NCBI RefSeq assembly: GCF_001425385.1
Contig: NZ_LMQO01000002.1
Span: 248,001 to 312,000 of the forward strand
Length of the DNA stretch: 64,000 nt
Origin: Sphingomonas sp. Leaf407
GTDB lineage: Bacteria; Pseudomonadota; Alphaproteobacteria; Sphingomonadales; Sphingomonadaceae
Direction of reading: 5' to 3'
The position numbers and the translations under genes were made by a program. Of this stretch, positions 42,356-50,737 are shown piece by piece (position 1 is the stretch's first letter; each line of letters opens with the position of its first letter). A model generated the notes under the pieces. The model was given only the letters and a program-made list of their open reading frames with translations. It searched no databases and was not told the DNA's origin.

Positions 42356-45300
42356 ATGCCAGCCCCTGAGGACCATCGGTCGCCGCTTCGCCGTATCGCC
42401 ATCGATCGCGGGGGGACGTTCACCGATGTCGTCGCCGAATATGCCGACGGGCGCATCGCCGTCGCCAAGCTGCTGTCGGTCGATCCCGGCCGCTACGACG
42501 ATGCGGCGGTCGAGGCGGTGCGGCGGCTGTCGGGTACGCCCAAGGGGCCGTTGCCGGCGATCGACGTGCGGATCGGCACCACCGTCGCCACCAACGCGCT
42601 GCTCGAACGGCGCGGCGAACCGACGGTGCTGGTCATCACCCGCGGTTTCGGCGACGCGCTGGCGATCGGCTATCAGGACCGGCCCGATATTTTCGCGCGC
42701 GCGATCGTCCGGCCGGCGCCACTGGCCGGGCGGGTGGTCGAGGTCGACGAACGGGTCGATGTCGATGGCGCAGTCATACGCCCGCTCGATCTGGCGGCGG
42801 CCGAAGCGGCGTTGACCCAAGCCCATGCCGACGGGCTGCGCAGCGTCGCGATCGTCCTGATGCACGGCTGGCGGCATCCGGCGCACGAGGCGGCGCTGGT
42901 CGATCTGGCGCGGCGCATCGGCTTCACCTGGATTTCGGCCAGTCACCGCGCCGCGCCATTGATCCGGCTGGTCGCGCGCGGCGATACCACGGTCGCCGAT
43001 GCCTATCTGTCGCCAGTGCTGCGTCGCTATGTCGACGGACTGACGGCGGCGTTTGGCGGCGCGCCGCTGTTCATGCAGTCGTCGGGCGGGCTGGCCGATG
43101 CGGCGGCGGTCAGCGGCAAGGACGCGCTGCTCTCCGGCCCCGCCGGCGGGATCGTCGGCATGGCGGCGGCGGCGACCAACGCCGGGGCGGCGCGCGTGAT
43201 CGGGTTCGACATGGGCGGCACCTCGACCGACGTGTCGCTGTGGGCGGGCAGCTTCGAGCGGCGGCAAGAGGCGGTGATCGGCGGCGTCCGCGTCTCGGCA
43301 CCGATGCTGCGGATCGATACGGTGGCGGCGGGCGGCGGTTCGATCTGCCGGTTCGATGGTGGGCGCTTCGTCGTCGGCCCCGAATCGGCCGGGGCCGATC
43401 CCGGCCCCGCCTGCTACCGGCGCGGCGGGCCGCTGACCGTCACCGACTGCAACCTCGTGCTCGGCCGGATCGTGCCCGCGCATTTCCCGGCGGTGTTCGG
43501 CCCGGCACGCGACCAGCCGCTCGACCGCGACGTCGCCATTGCCCGGCTCGATACGCTGCTGGACGAGGTCGCGACGGCGACCGGCACCCGGCCGGGGCGC
43601 GATGCCGCTGCCGAAGGGCTGGTCGCGATCGCGGTCGCCAACATGGCCGGTGCGATCAAGGCGGTGTCGGTCGCTCGCGGCCACGACCCCGCGACCTATG
43701 CGCTGATGAGCTTCGGCGGGGCGGGCGGGCAGCACGCCTGCCTCGTCGCCGATGCGCTGGGCATGACCGAAGTGCTGGTCCATCCGCTGGCCGGCGTCCT
43801 GTCGGCATGGGGCATCGCGCTAGCCGACCGGCGGAGCGTGCGCCAGCGCAGCGTAGGGCTGCCGCTTGCTGGAGACTGGCGCGCGTTGCTGGACGATCTC
43901 GTCGTCGCCGCCCGCGCCGACCTTGGCGACGGGGCGCGTGTCGAGGCGAGCGCGACGCTGCGCTATGCCCGCACCGATCAGGGGATCGACGTGGGGCTGG
44001 CCGACGACACGGTGATGGCGGCGGCCTTCACGGCGGCGCACCGCGACCGCTTCGGCTTCGACGGCGACGACATGCTGATCGTCGAGCGGCTCCAGGTCGA
44101 GGCGGTGCTGCCCACCACGCCGCTCGCCGCCGCGACGGTGACGGCGACCGGACAGGCACCCGAGACGGTCGAGGTAGCGATGGCCGGCGCGCGCCATGCC
44201 ACCCCGCTGCACCGGCGCGAGGCGCTCAGCGCCGGACAAAGCGTCGACGGCCCGGCGCTGATCGTCGACGCCACCTCGACGCTCGCGGTTCAGCCGGGCT
44301 GGCGCGCGGTGGTGCTGGACGACGGCACGCTGCGGCTGAACCGCGCCGCGCCCCGCGCGCAGGCCAGCGGCGATGCCGGCGTCGATCCGGTCCGTCTCGC
44401 CATCTTCGCCGGGCTGTTCATGGGGCTGGCCGAGGAGATGGGCTCGGCGCTCCAGCGCAGCGCCGCATCGGTCAACATCCGCGAACGGCTCGATTTTTCC
44501 TGCGCGATCTTCGACGCGCACGGCCATCTCGTCGCCAACGCGCCGCATATTCCGGTGCATCTGGGCAGCATGGGCGATTGCGTCCGCCACCTGATCGCCG
44601 CGCGCAGCAGCGACGGGCGGGGCATGCGACCGGGCGACGCCTATGCGGTGAACGATCCCTATCGCGGCGGAACGCACCTGCCCGACATCACCTTGGTCCA
44701 GCCGGTGTTCGCCGATGGTGGCGACGCGCCCACCTTCTTCGTCGCGGCGCGCGGCCATCATGCCGATGTCGGCGGGACCAGCCCCGGATCGATGCCCGCC
44801 GACAGCCGCACCATCGCCGAGGAAGGCGTGGTGTTCGACGACGTGCTGGTCGTCGCCGACGGGCGGCTGCGTGAGCCTGAATTGCGCGCGCTGTTCGCAA
44901 GCGGTCCGCATCCGGCGCGCAACATCGACCAGAACATGGCCGATCTGGCAGCGCAGCTCGCCGCATGCGCGCGCGGCGCGGCGGGGCTTGCCCGGCTGGT
45001 CGCCGAACAGGGGCTGGCGGTCGTCACCGCCTATATGGAGCATGTCCAGACCCATGCCGAGACGCTGGCGCGCCGGCTGATCCGCACACTGGGCGACGGC
45101 CAATTCGCCTATGCGACCGACGATGGCGCGGTGGTGCGGGTGGCGGTGCGCGTCGACAAGGGCGCAGGCGCGCTCACCGTCGACTTCACCGGCAGCAGCG
45201 CGCAGCGGCCGGGCAACACCAACGCCCCGCTGGCGGTGACTCGCGCGGCGGTGCTCTATGTCCTGCGCACCCTCGTCGGCGAGGATGCGCCGCTCAACGA

Positions 45301-45934
45301 CGGGTTCCTGCGGCCGGTGACGCTGATCGTTCCGCAAGGATCGATGCTCAACCCGCGCTTCCCGGCGGCGGTCGTCGCCGGGAACGTCGAAACCAGCCAG
45401 GTCGTCACCGACGCGCTGATGGGCGCGCTGGGCGCAATGGCCGCCAGTCAGGGGACGATGAACAACTTCACCTTCGGCGATGCCGATCGCCAATATTACG
45501 AGACGATCGCCGGCGGTGCCGGCGCCGGCCCCGGGTTCGTCGGCGCGAGCGCGGTGCAGACGCACATGACCAACAGCCGCCTGACCGATCCCGAAGTGCT
45601 GGAGACGCGCTTCCCGGTCCTGATCGAACAATTCGCGATCCGCCACGGATCGGGCGGCGACGGCGCTTGGGCCGGCGGCAACGGCACGACGCGGCGGGTG
45701 CGGTTCCGCGCGGCGATGCGCGCCAACATCCTGTCGAACCATCGCAGCATCGCGCCGTTCGGCATGGCCGGCGGCGGTGACGGCGCGGTCGGCGCCAATA
45801 GCATCGAACGCGCCGATGGCCGTGTCGAGCGCCTCGGCGCGGTCGCCTCGGCCGACATGGGCGTGGGCGACGTGTTCGTGATCGAGACGCCGGGCGGCGG
45901 CGGCTACGGCACTCGTCCAGTGGAGGATCGCTGA
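42356..45934 (+). CDS. 5-oxoprolinase/hydantoinase, HyuA-HyuB fusion
   Basis: A 1192-residue cytoplasmic enzyme joining a HyuA-type ATP-dependent half and a HyuB-type half. The HyuA half has [45 protein letters not shown] and [11 protein letters not shown]. The HyuB half starts near residue 680 with [34 protein letters not shown] and has YRGGTHLPD and VAGNVETSQ. Fused forms of this size are typical of ATP-dependent 5-oxoprolinases (5-oxoproline to glutamate); hydantoinase is the other family activity. No clear ribosome site precedes ATG 42356. It heads an overlapped four-gene operon with a putative transporter. No locus-type operator is seen upstream. Confidence 0.87.
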   Translation: MPAPEDHRSPLRRIAIDRGGTFTDVVAEYADGRIAVAKLLSVDPGRYDDAAVEAVRRLSGTPKGPLPAIDVRIGTTVATNALLERRGEPTVLVITRGFGDALAIGYQDRPDIFARAIVRPAPLAGRVVEVDERVDVDGAVIRPLDLAAAEAALTQAHADGLRSVAIVLMHGWRHPAHEAALVDLARRIGFTWISASHRAAPLIRLVARGDTTVADAYLSPVLRRYVDGLTAAFGGAPLFMQSSGGLADAAAVSGKDALLSGPAGGIVGMAAAATNAGAARVIGFDMGGTSTDVSLWAGSFERRQEAVIGGVRVSAPMLRIDTVAAGGGSICRFDGGRFVVGPESAGADPGPACYRRGGPLTVTDCNLVLGRIVPAHFPAVFGPARDQPLDRDVAIARLDTLLDEVATATGTRPGRDAAAEGLVAIAVANMAGAIKAVSVARGHDPATYALMSFGGAGGQHACLVADALGMTEVLVHPLAGVLSAWGIALADRRSVRQRSVGLPLAGDWRALLDDLVVAARADLGDGARVEASATLRYARTDQGIDVGLADDTVMAAAFTAAHRDRFGFDGDDMLIVERLQVEAVLPTTPLAAATVTATGQAPETVEVAMAGARHATPLHRREALSAGQSVDGPALIVDATSTLAVQPGWRAVVLDDGTLRLNRAAPRAQASGDAGVDPVRLAIFAGLFMGLAEEMGSALQRSAASVNIRERLDFSCAIFDAHGHLVANAPHIPVHLGSMGDCVRHLIAARSSDGRGMRPGDAYAVNDPYRGGTHLPDITLVQPVFADGGDAPTFFVAARGHHADVGGTSPGSMPADSRTIAEEGVVFDDVLVVADGRLREPELRALFASGPHPARNIDQNMADLAAQLAACARGAAGLARLVAEQGLAVVTAYMEHVQTHAETLARRLIRTLGDGQFAYATDDGAVVRVAVRVDKGAGALTVDFTGSSAQRPGNTNAPLAVTRAAVLYVLRTLVGEDAPLNDGFLRPVTLIVPQGSMLNPRFPAAVVAGNVETSQVVTDALMGALGAMAASQGTMNNFTFGDADRQYYETIAGGAGAGPGFVGASAVQTHMTNSRLTDPEVLETRFPVLIEQFAIRHGSGGDGAWAGGNGTTRRVRFRAAMRANILSNHRSIAPFGMAGGGDGAVGANSIERADGRVERLGAVASADMGVGDVFVIETPGGGGYGTRPVEDR

Positions 45935-46587
45935 TGCTGGTCCTGTCGGGCGTCGCGGTCATCGCGCTCGGTTTCCTGCTGCGCTTTAACCCGCTGCTGG
46001 TCATCGTCGTCGCCGCCGCCGTCACCGGCCTTGCCGCCGGGCTCGATCCGCTAGCGGTCCTCGCCCGCTTCGGCCATGCGTTCAACGAAACGCGCTACGT
46101 CACCGCGATCTACATGGTGCTGCCGGTGATCGGCCTGCTCGAACGCGCCGGGCTTCAGGCGCGCGCCCGCTCGCTGGTACTCGGTCTGAAGGGGCTGACC
46201 GTCGGGCGGCTGCTCGCCGGCTATCTGCTGTTCCGGCAATTGTCGGCCGCGCTCGGCCTCACCGCCATCGCCGGCCATGCGCAGACCGTCCGCCCGCTGG
46301 TGGCACCGATGGCCGAAGCGGCGGCGGGGGGGCAGGGCACCGCCGATCCCGAAAAGATCCGCGCACTGGCGGCGGCGACCGACAATATCGGGCTGTTCTT
46401 CGGCGAGGATATTTTCATCGCGATCGGATCGATCCTGCTGATGAAGGGCGTGCTCGAAGGCTATGGCATCGCCATTGAGCCGTTCCACCTGTCGGTCTGG
46501 GCGATCCCGATCGCCATCGCCGCCTTCCTCATCCATGGTCTGCGGCTCTGGCTGCTCGACCGGCGGCTGGCGGGGGCGAAGCGATGA
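45934..46587 (+). CDS. DUF969 membrane protein
   Basis: A 217-residue inner-membrane protein of the DUF969 family with about five hydrophobic spans. The segments GHAFNETRYVTAIYMVLPVIGLLERAGLQ and AATDNIGLFFGEDIFIAIGSILLMKG are characteristic. DUF969 and DUF979 proteins occur as pairs and have been linked by gene context to 5-oxoproline use, so together they are probably the two halves of an uptake permease. The start overlaps the oxoprolinase stop as TGATG and the end overlaps DUF979 as ATGA. Confidence 0.85.
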   Translation: MLVLSGVAVIALGFLLRFNPLLVIVVAAAVTGLAAGLDPLAVLARFGHAFNETRYVTAIYMVLPVIGLLERAGLQARARSLVLGLKGLTVGRLLAGYLLFRQLSAALGLTAIAGHAQTVRPLVAPMAEAAAGGQGTADPEKIRALAAATDNIGLFFGEDIFIAIGSILLMKGVLEGYGIAIEPFHLSVWAIPIAIAAFLIHGLRLWLLDRRLAGAKR

Positions 46588-47483
46588 TCGGCCTCGGCTT
46601 CGTCTATCTCGTCGCCGGCAGTTTCTTCGCCGGCTGCGCGATCCTCGGGATTATCGACCGGCGCTTCGCCAATGCGCTGTTCCACGCGCTGCTTGGCCTC
46701 TCGTTCTTCGCGGGCGACCGGATCGGCGACATCGGCAACGGCGTCCTCGTCCTCGCCCTCGTCGCGACCGCCGCGTCGGGGCGGATGCGGCGCGGCGAAA
46801 GCGTCGAACCGGCGACCCCCAAAGGCCCGCTGCTTGCGCTGGCGCTGGTCATTCCGGCGGCGGCACTGGGCGGCACGGTGTTGTTCAAACAGGTGCCGGC
46901 GCTGGTCGATCCGAAACAGGCGACGCTGGTCGCGCTGGCGGCGGGGGTTCTCGTCGCGCTCGCTTTATGCTGGCTGGCGCTGCGCGCGACGCCGCTCGCC
47001 GGGCTGCGCTCGGGTCGCCGCCTGCTCGACGAGATCGGCTGGGCGGCGGTGATGCCGCAACTGCTCGCCAGCCTCGGCGCGGTGTTCGCGCTCGCCGGGG
47101 TCGGCGATGTGGTCGGCGGGCTGATCGGCGGGGCGATCCCGGCAGGTAGCGTGTTCGGCGCGGTCGTCGCCTATGGCCTCGGCATGGCGTTGTTCACCAT
47201 CGTGATGGGCAATGCCTTCGCCGCCTTTCCGGTGATGGCGGCGGCGGTCGGCATTCCGCTGCTGGTCCGCCACTATGGCGGCGATCCCGCGCCGGTCGCC
47301 GCGATCGGCATGCTCGCCGGCTTCTGCGGCACGTTGCTGACGCCGATGGCGGCGAACTTCAACATCGTGCCCGCCGCCCTGCTCGACCTCAGCGACCGCT
47401 ACGGCGTGATCCGCGCGCAGGCGGCGACCGCGCTGCCGCTGCTGCTCTTCAATATCATGCTGTTGTGGTGGGTGCTGACATGA
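46584..47483 (+). CDS. DUF979 membrane protein
   Basis: A 299-residue inner-membrane protein of the DUF979 family, about nine hydrophobic spans, with LSFFAGDRIGDIGNGVLVLALVA, the central VMGNAFAAFPVMAAAVGIPLL, and MLAGFCGTLLTPMAANFNIVPAALL. It pairs with the DUF969 protein just upstream; both overlap their neighbours by four bases, so all four proteins of the operon are made together. Transport of 5-oxoproline or a related lactam is inferred from the enzyme at the head of the operon. Confidence 0.85.
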   Translation: MIGLGFVYLVAGSFFAGCAILGIIDRRFANALFHALLGLSFFAGDRIGDIGNGVLVLALVATAASGRMRRGESVEPATPKGPLLALALVIPAAALGGTVLFKQVPALVDPKQATLVALAAGVLVALALCWLALRATPLAGLRSGRRLLDEIGWAAVMPQLLASLGAVFALAGVGDVVGGLIGGAIPAGSVFGAVVAYGLGMALFTIVMGNAFAAFPVMAAAVGIPLLVRHYGGDPAPVAAIGMLAGFCGTLLTPMAANFNIVPAALLDLSDRYGVIRAQAATALPLLLFNIMLLWWVLT

Positions 47484-48511
47484 GGACGCTGACCCCGGAC
47501 CTCGCCGGCCGTTTCGCCCGGATCACGCTCGGCCACATCGACCAGCAATATCCCTACAAGCTCGATCAGGTGCTGGCCGGGCCGCAGGACGTGCGCCCGC
47601 CGATCGACCTTCACCCGATCTTCCACGGCAGCTTCGACTGGCATAGCTGCGTCCATGGTTGGTGGCAGTTGCTGACGATCCGCCGCCTGTTCCCCGACCT
47701 GCCCGAAGCCGCCGCCATCGCCACCCGCGCCGACATGATGCTGATCCCGGAGCGGGTGGCGGGCGAGCGCGCCCGGCTCGACCAGCCGTTCGCCGCCGGG
47801 TTCGAACGCCCCTATGGCTGGGCGTGGCTGCTGGCGCTCCATGCCGAGGCGTGCCGCCACGACGCGCCGTGGGGTGAGGCGCTGGCCCCGCTGGCGCAAG
47901 CGTTCGCCGCGCGGTTCCGGGACTTCCTGCCGAAGCTCACCTATCCGATCCGCACCGGCACCCATTTCAACACCGCCTTCGCGCTGGTGCTGGCGCGCGA
48001 CTGGGCGATGACCCGCGACGCCGCCTTGGTCGCGCTGATCGACGAGCGGGCGCAGGCGTGGTTCCTCGGCGACCGGGGGTGTCAGGCATGGGAGCCATCG
48101 GGCGACGATTTCCTGTCGTCGGCGCTGACCGAGGCGCTGCTGATGCGCCGCGTCCTGCCCGAGCCGGCGTTCGCGACATGGTTCGCCGCCTTCCTGCCCG
48201 ATCTCGATCGCGGCGAGCCGGCGACGCTGTTCCATCCCGTCACCGTGTCCGACCGCAGCGACGGCAAGATCGCCCATCTCGACGGGCTGAACCTCAGCCG
48301 CGCATGGTGCTGGCGCGCCATCGCTGTGGGACACCCATTGGAGGACCGGCTGAACGCGGTCGCCGACCGGCACCTCGCCGCCAGCCTGCCGCATCTCGAC
48401 GATGATTACATGGGCAGCCACTGGCTCGCCACCTTCGCGCTGCTCGCCACCGCCGGTCTGGGTCCCGCCGTGCCGGCACATGCGATCGGGGCGTCGATCC
48501 CGGCCGGATGA
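47480..48511 (+). CDS. DUF2891 family protein
   Basis: A 343-residue soluble protein of the DUF2891 family, predicted all-helical. It has TLGHIDQQYPYKLDQVLAGP, PIFHGSFDWHSCVHGWWQLL, RPYGWAWLLALHAEACRH, RTGTHFNTAFALVLARDWA and PSGDDFLSSALTEALLMRR. The repeated H/W/D pattern suggests an alpha-barrel hydrolase-like site. No signal peptide is visible. ATG 47480 overlaps DUF979 as ATGA. The biochemical function is not known to me; a role next to 5-oxoproline or N-terminal peptide metabolism is suggested only by the operon. Confidence 0.82.
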   Translation: MRTLTPDLAGRFARITLGHIDQQYPYKLDQVLAGPQDVRPPIDLHPIFHGSFDWHSCVHGWWQLLTIRRLFPDLPEAAAIATRADMMLIPERVAGERARLDQPFAAGFERPYGWAWLLALHAEACRHDAPWGEALAPLAQAFAARFRDFLPKLTYPIRTGTHFNTAFALVLARDWAMTRDAALVALIDERAQAWFLGDRGCQAWEPSGDDFLSSALTEALLMRRVLPEPAFATWFAAFLPDLDRGEPATLFHPVTVSDRSDGKIAHLDGLNLSRAWCWRAIAVGHPLEDRLNAVADRHLAASLPHLDDDYMGSHWLATFALLATAGLGPAVPAHAIGASIPAG

Positions 48512-48530
48512 GTCCTGGCGGCGGCGGGCG

Positions 48531-49022
48531 TTACCGCTCGACGATGTCGTGCCGCATCGGCGCGAGCTTGGCGAGGAACCGGTTCTGCGCGGCGAAGGCC
48601 ACGCCCTCGGCACCCATCGCCGCCTGAAGGTTCTCGACCAGCCGGTTCATGTCGCCCTGCTGCACGCCCATGGTCTTGTGCGCGTTCAGCATGTCGCGCC
48701 CGGTGTAGCTGCATCCGGCGTTCAGGATGTAGCAGAAATGCTCGAACAGCGTCCGTTTCAAGCGGACCTGATCGTGGTTGGCGAAGACCTCGCCGATGTG
48801 CCGGTCGGCGAAGTTCGTCGCGACGAAGCGGTCGACGATCCGGCGGATACCCGGCTGTCCGTGGAACGCGCGCGCCATGCCCTCGCCGGCAAAGGGCGTC
48901 GCGCCGGCGTTCGCGGCGTCCACCTTGTACGGCTCGACCGGTTCTTCGCCGGGCATCGCATGGGCGGGCGGATGGTCCTGCGCCACCGGTGACAGGGTGA
49001 GGAGGAGGGCGGCAAGGATCAT
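48531..49022 (-). CDS. Group 1 truncated haemoglobin, probably exported
   Basis: A 163-residue protein with an N-terminal hydrophobic stretch (MILAALLLTLSPVAQ) and a truncated-haemoglobin domain at about 55-160. It has IRRIVDRFVATNFADRHIGEVFANHD, RLKRTLFEHFCYILNAGCSYTGRDMLNAHKTMGV (helices E-F with the haem-ligand histidine) and ENLQAAMGAEGVAFAAQNRFLAKLAPMRHDI. Such proteins bind oxygen or NO. A membrane or periplasmic location is unusual for the family. ATG 49022 is chosen for the signal-like start, but ATG 49064 is equally open. It follows the DUF3034 gene across a large palindrome. Confidence 0.8.
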   Translation of the reverse strand: MILAALLLTLSPVAQDHPPAHAMPGEEPVEPYKVDAANAGATPFAGEGMARAFHGQPGIRRIVDRFVATNFADRHIGEVFANHDQVRLKRTLFEHFCYILNAGCSYTGRDMLNAHKTMGVQQGDMNRLVENLQAAMGAEGVAFAAQNRFLAKLAPMRHDIVER

Positions 49023-49054
49023 GATGACGAGGTCCGGTAGAGGTGGGAGGGACT

Positions 49055-49143
49055 GGATCGACATTCGAGCGAATGTTCGGTTTCTCCCCTCCCTTCTCAG
49101 GGAGGGGAGCAATAATGTTGGCGCTCCGACCGAATGTCGATCC
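49055..49143. repeat. Nested palindrome between DUF3034 and haemoglobin genes
   Basis: Outer arms GGATCGACATTCG (49055-49067) and CGAATGTCGATCC (49131-49143) are perfect. An inner perfect 10-bp stem CTCCCCTCCC/GGGAGGGGAG (49084-49093 and 49100-49109) and a CATTCG-AG-CGAATG dyad (49062-49075) lie inside. It probably folds at the 3' end of the DUF3034 mRNA and is likely one copy of an interspersed repeat. Confidence 0.7.
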
Positions 49144-49146
49144 GGT

Positions 49147-50022
49147 CTAGAAACTGCCCTGAAGCTGGAACAGGACGCCGCGCTGCTTCTCGAACGTCGC
49201 GACCGATCCCAGATCGGCATAGGCGATCGTCGCGGTCAGGTGGCGGTTGATGCCATAGGCGGCGAAGGCATCGGCCCAGTCGTCCTCGCGCGCGATCGCC
49301 AGGTTGCTGGGCTTGCTGCGATATTCGGCACCGACGACCAGCCGGCGCGACAGTTGATAGGCGAGCGATCCCTCGACCTGCACCCGGTAGCTGTCACCAA
49401 GCGCGCCGCCATGGCCGAGCAGCCCGTTCTGGTTCGCCTTCGTCGCGCGCACCGTCGCATTGGCGAGCACTGACCAGTTCAGGAACAGCTTCGTCGCGCT
49501 GGCATAATAATCCACGCCTTCGGCCTCGCGCGCGCCGACCGCGCGGACGACGGCCGCATCGAGGCTTTTCTTATACTGTGCGCCGACCGCGACGGCGGGC
49601 ATCCATGGCGATCCATAGACGGCATCGCCCGCCACGCGGACCTTCAGGCCATAGATGTCCTGATCGAACTTGAAATCATTGCCGAGGCCGAGTGCACCGC
49701 CGACCTTGTTCGTGTCGAGAATCTGGCGTGCGAACGACAGCTCGATCCGGTCCCACGCGCCGATCGCCCCCGACAGGACGGTGACGTCGTAATCGGGCAG
49801 CGCGGCGATGGTGACGCCCGCCTGCCCGCCGATCGTGTCTTTCGTCGCATTGCCGGCGATGACCGCCCATGGCGTCAACCCGCCGCCCGCCGATCCCTCG
49901 ATCGTGCTGATCCCGTTGGTCAGCAGCAGCTTGCCGGGTTCGCCGACGGTTTGCGCCTGTGCCGGCAGGGCGACCGTCATTACGCAAATTGCGCAAAGTT
50001 CATTCCGGGAGATGCTCGTCAT
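49147..50022 (-). CDS. DUF3034 family outer-membrane-type protein
   Basis: A 291-residue exported protein of the DUF3034 family. The signal peptide ends ALPAQAQ, followed by the family opening PGKLLLTNGISTIEGSAGGGLTPWAVIAG. Regularly alternating amphipathic strands run to a C-terminal phenylalanine (FQLQGSF), as expected for an outer-membrane beta-barrel. Its function is unknown. It is divergent from the cupredoxin-like gene and followed by the haemoglobin gene. GGGGA directly abuts ATG 50022, an unusually short ribosome-site spacing. Confidence 0.82.
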   Translation of the reverse strand: MTSISRNELCAICVMTVALPAQAQTVGEPGKLLLTNGISTIEGSAGGGLTPWAVIAGNATKDTIGGQAGVTIAALPDYDVTVLSGAIGAWDRIELSFARQILDTNKVGGALGLGNDFKFDQDIYGLKVRVAGDAVYGSPWMPAVAVGAQYKKSLDAAVVRAVGAREAEGVDYYASATKLFLNWSVLANATVRATKANQNGLLGHGGALGDSYRVQVEGSLAYQLSRRLVVGAEYRSKPSNLAIAREDDWADAFAAYGINRHLTATIAYADLGSVATFEKQRGVLFQLQGSF

Positions 50023-50102
50023 TCCCCAAGGGTAGAAGCGCGCCGGTAAATATCCGGCTAACCGGCGTGCGGGCGAATCAGCGTGGTCTTAACCGGAGGT
50101 TG

Positions 50103-50732
50103 ATGGATTCCACGCATATTGGGTCCATGAAACTCGCTGCTACCGCCGCCATGGCTGCCTTCCTCGTGCCGCTTCCCGCCGTTGCCGGAACCGTCGCGGT
50201 CCGTGTCGTCGATGCCGCCGGGCAGCCGGTGCCCGATGCGGTCGTCACCATCCATCCGGCGGCGGGCGTTCCGGCCGGGCCGATCCGGTTTCCCTGGCCC
50301 AGCACGATGGTCCAGCGCGGCATCGCCTTCAATCCCGGCACGCTGATCGTGCCGGTCGGCGCGACCGTCACCTTTCCCAACCAGGACAAGGTGCGCCATC
50401 ACGTCTACAGCTTCTCGCGCGCGGCGAAGTTCGAACTGAAGCTGTTCGGACGGGATCAGAGCCGCAGCTACCTGTTCACCACGCCGGGCACGGTCGCGCT
50501 CGGCTGCAACATTCACGATGCGATGTCGGGCTTCATCCGCGTGGTCGACACCCCGTTCGCGGGCAAGACGGCGGCGGCGGGCGATACGTCGATCGCGGGC
50601 GTCACCGGCGGGCGGGCGACGCTGACGATATGGCACCCCCGGCTCAAGGCGAAGCTGGGCGAGGTCAGCTTCCCGCTCGACGTTCCGGCCAGCGGCGACA
50701 CCGCCAAACGCATCACCGTCGCGCTCCGGTAA
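50103..50732 (+). CDS. Periplasmic cupredoxin-like protein (methylamine-utilisation-type)
   Basis: A 209-residue exported protein. The signal peptide MKLAATAAMAAFLVPLPAVAG is preceded by eight extra residues if ATG 50103 is used; GGAGG ends three bases before that ATG, and ATG 50127 is the alternative. The mature part has an opening beta-sandwich strand (VRVVDAAGQPVPDAVVTIHP) and a plastocyanin-like copper site: VRHHVYSF, then ALGCNIHDAMSGF supplying Cys, His and Met. Proteins of this type are often labelled methylamine utilisation proteins without evidence. It may be an electron carrier or copper sensor for the signalling protein encoded six bases downstream. Confidence 0.8.
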   Translation: MDSTHIGSMKLAATAAMAAFLVPLPAVAGTVAVRVVDAAGQPVPDAVVTIHPAAGVPAGPIRFPWPSTMVQRGIAFNPGTLIVPVGATVTFPNQDKVRHHVYSFSRAAKFELKLFGRDQSRSYLFTTPGTVALGCNIHDAMSGFIRVVDTPFAGKTAAAGDTSIAGVTGGRATLTIWHPRLKAKLGEVSFPLDVPASGDTAKRITVALR

Positions 50733-50737
50733 CGACC

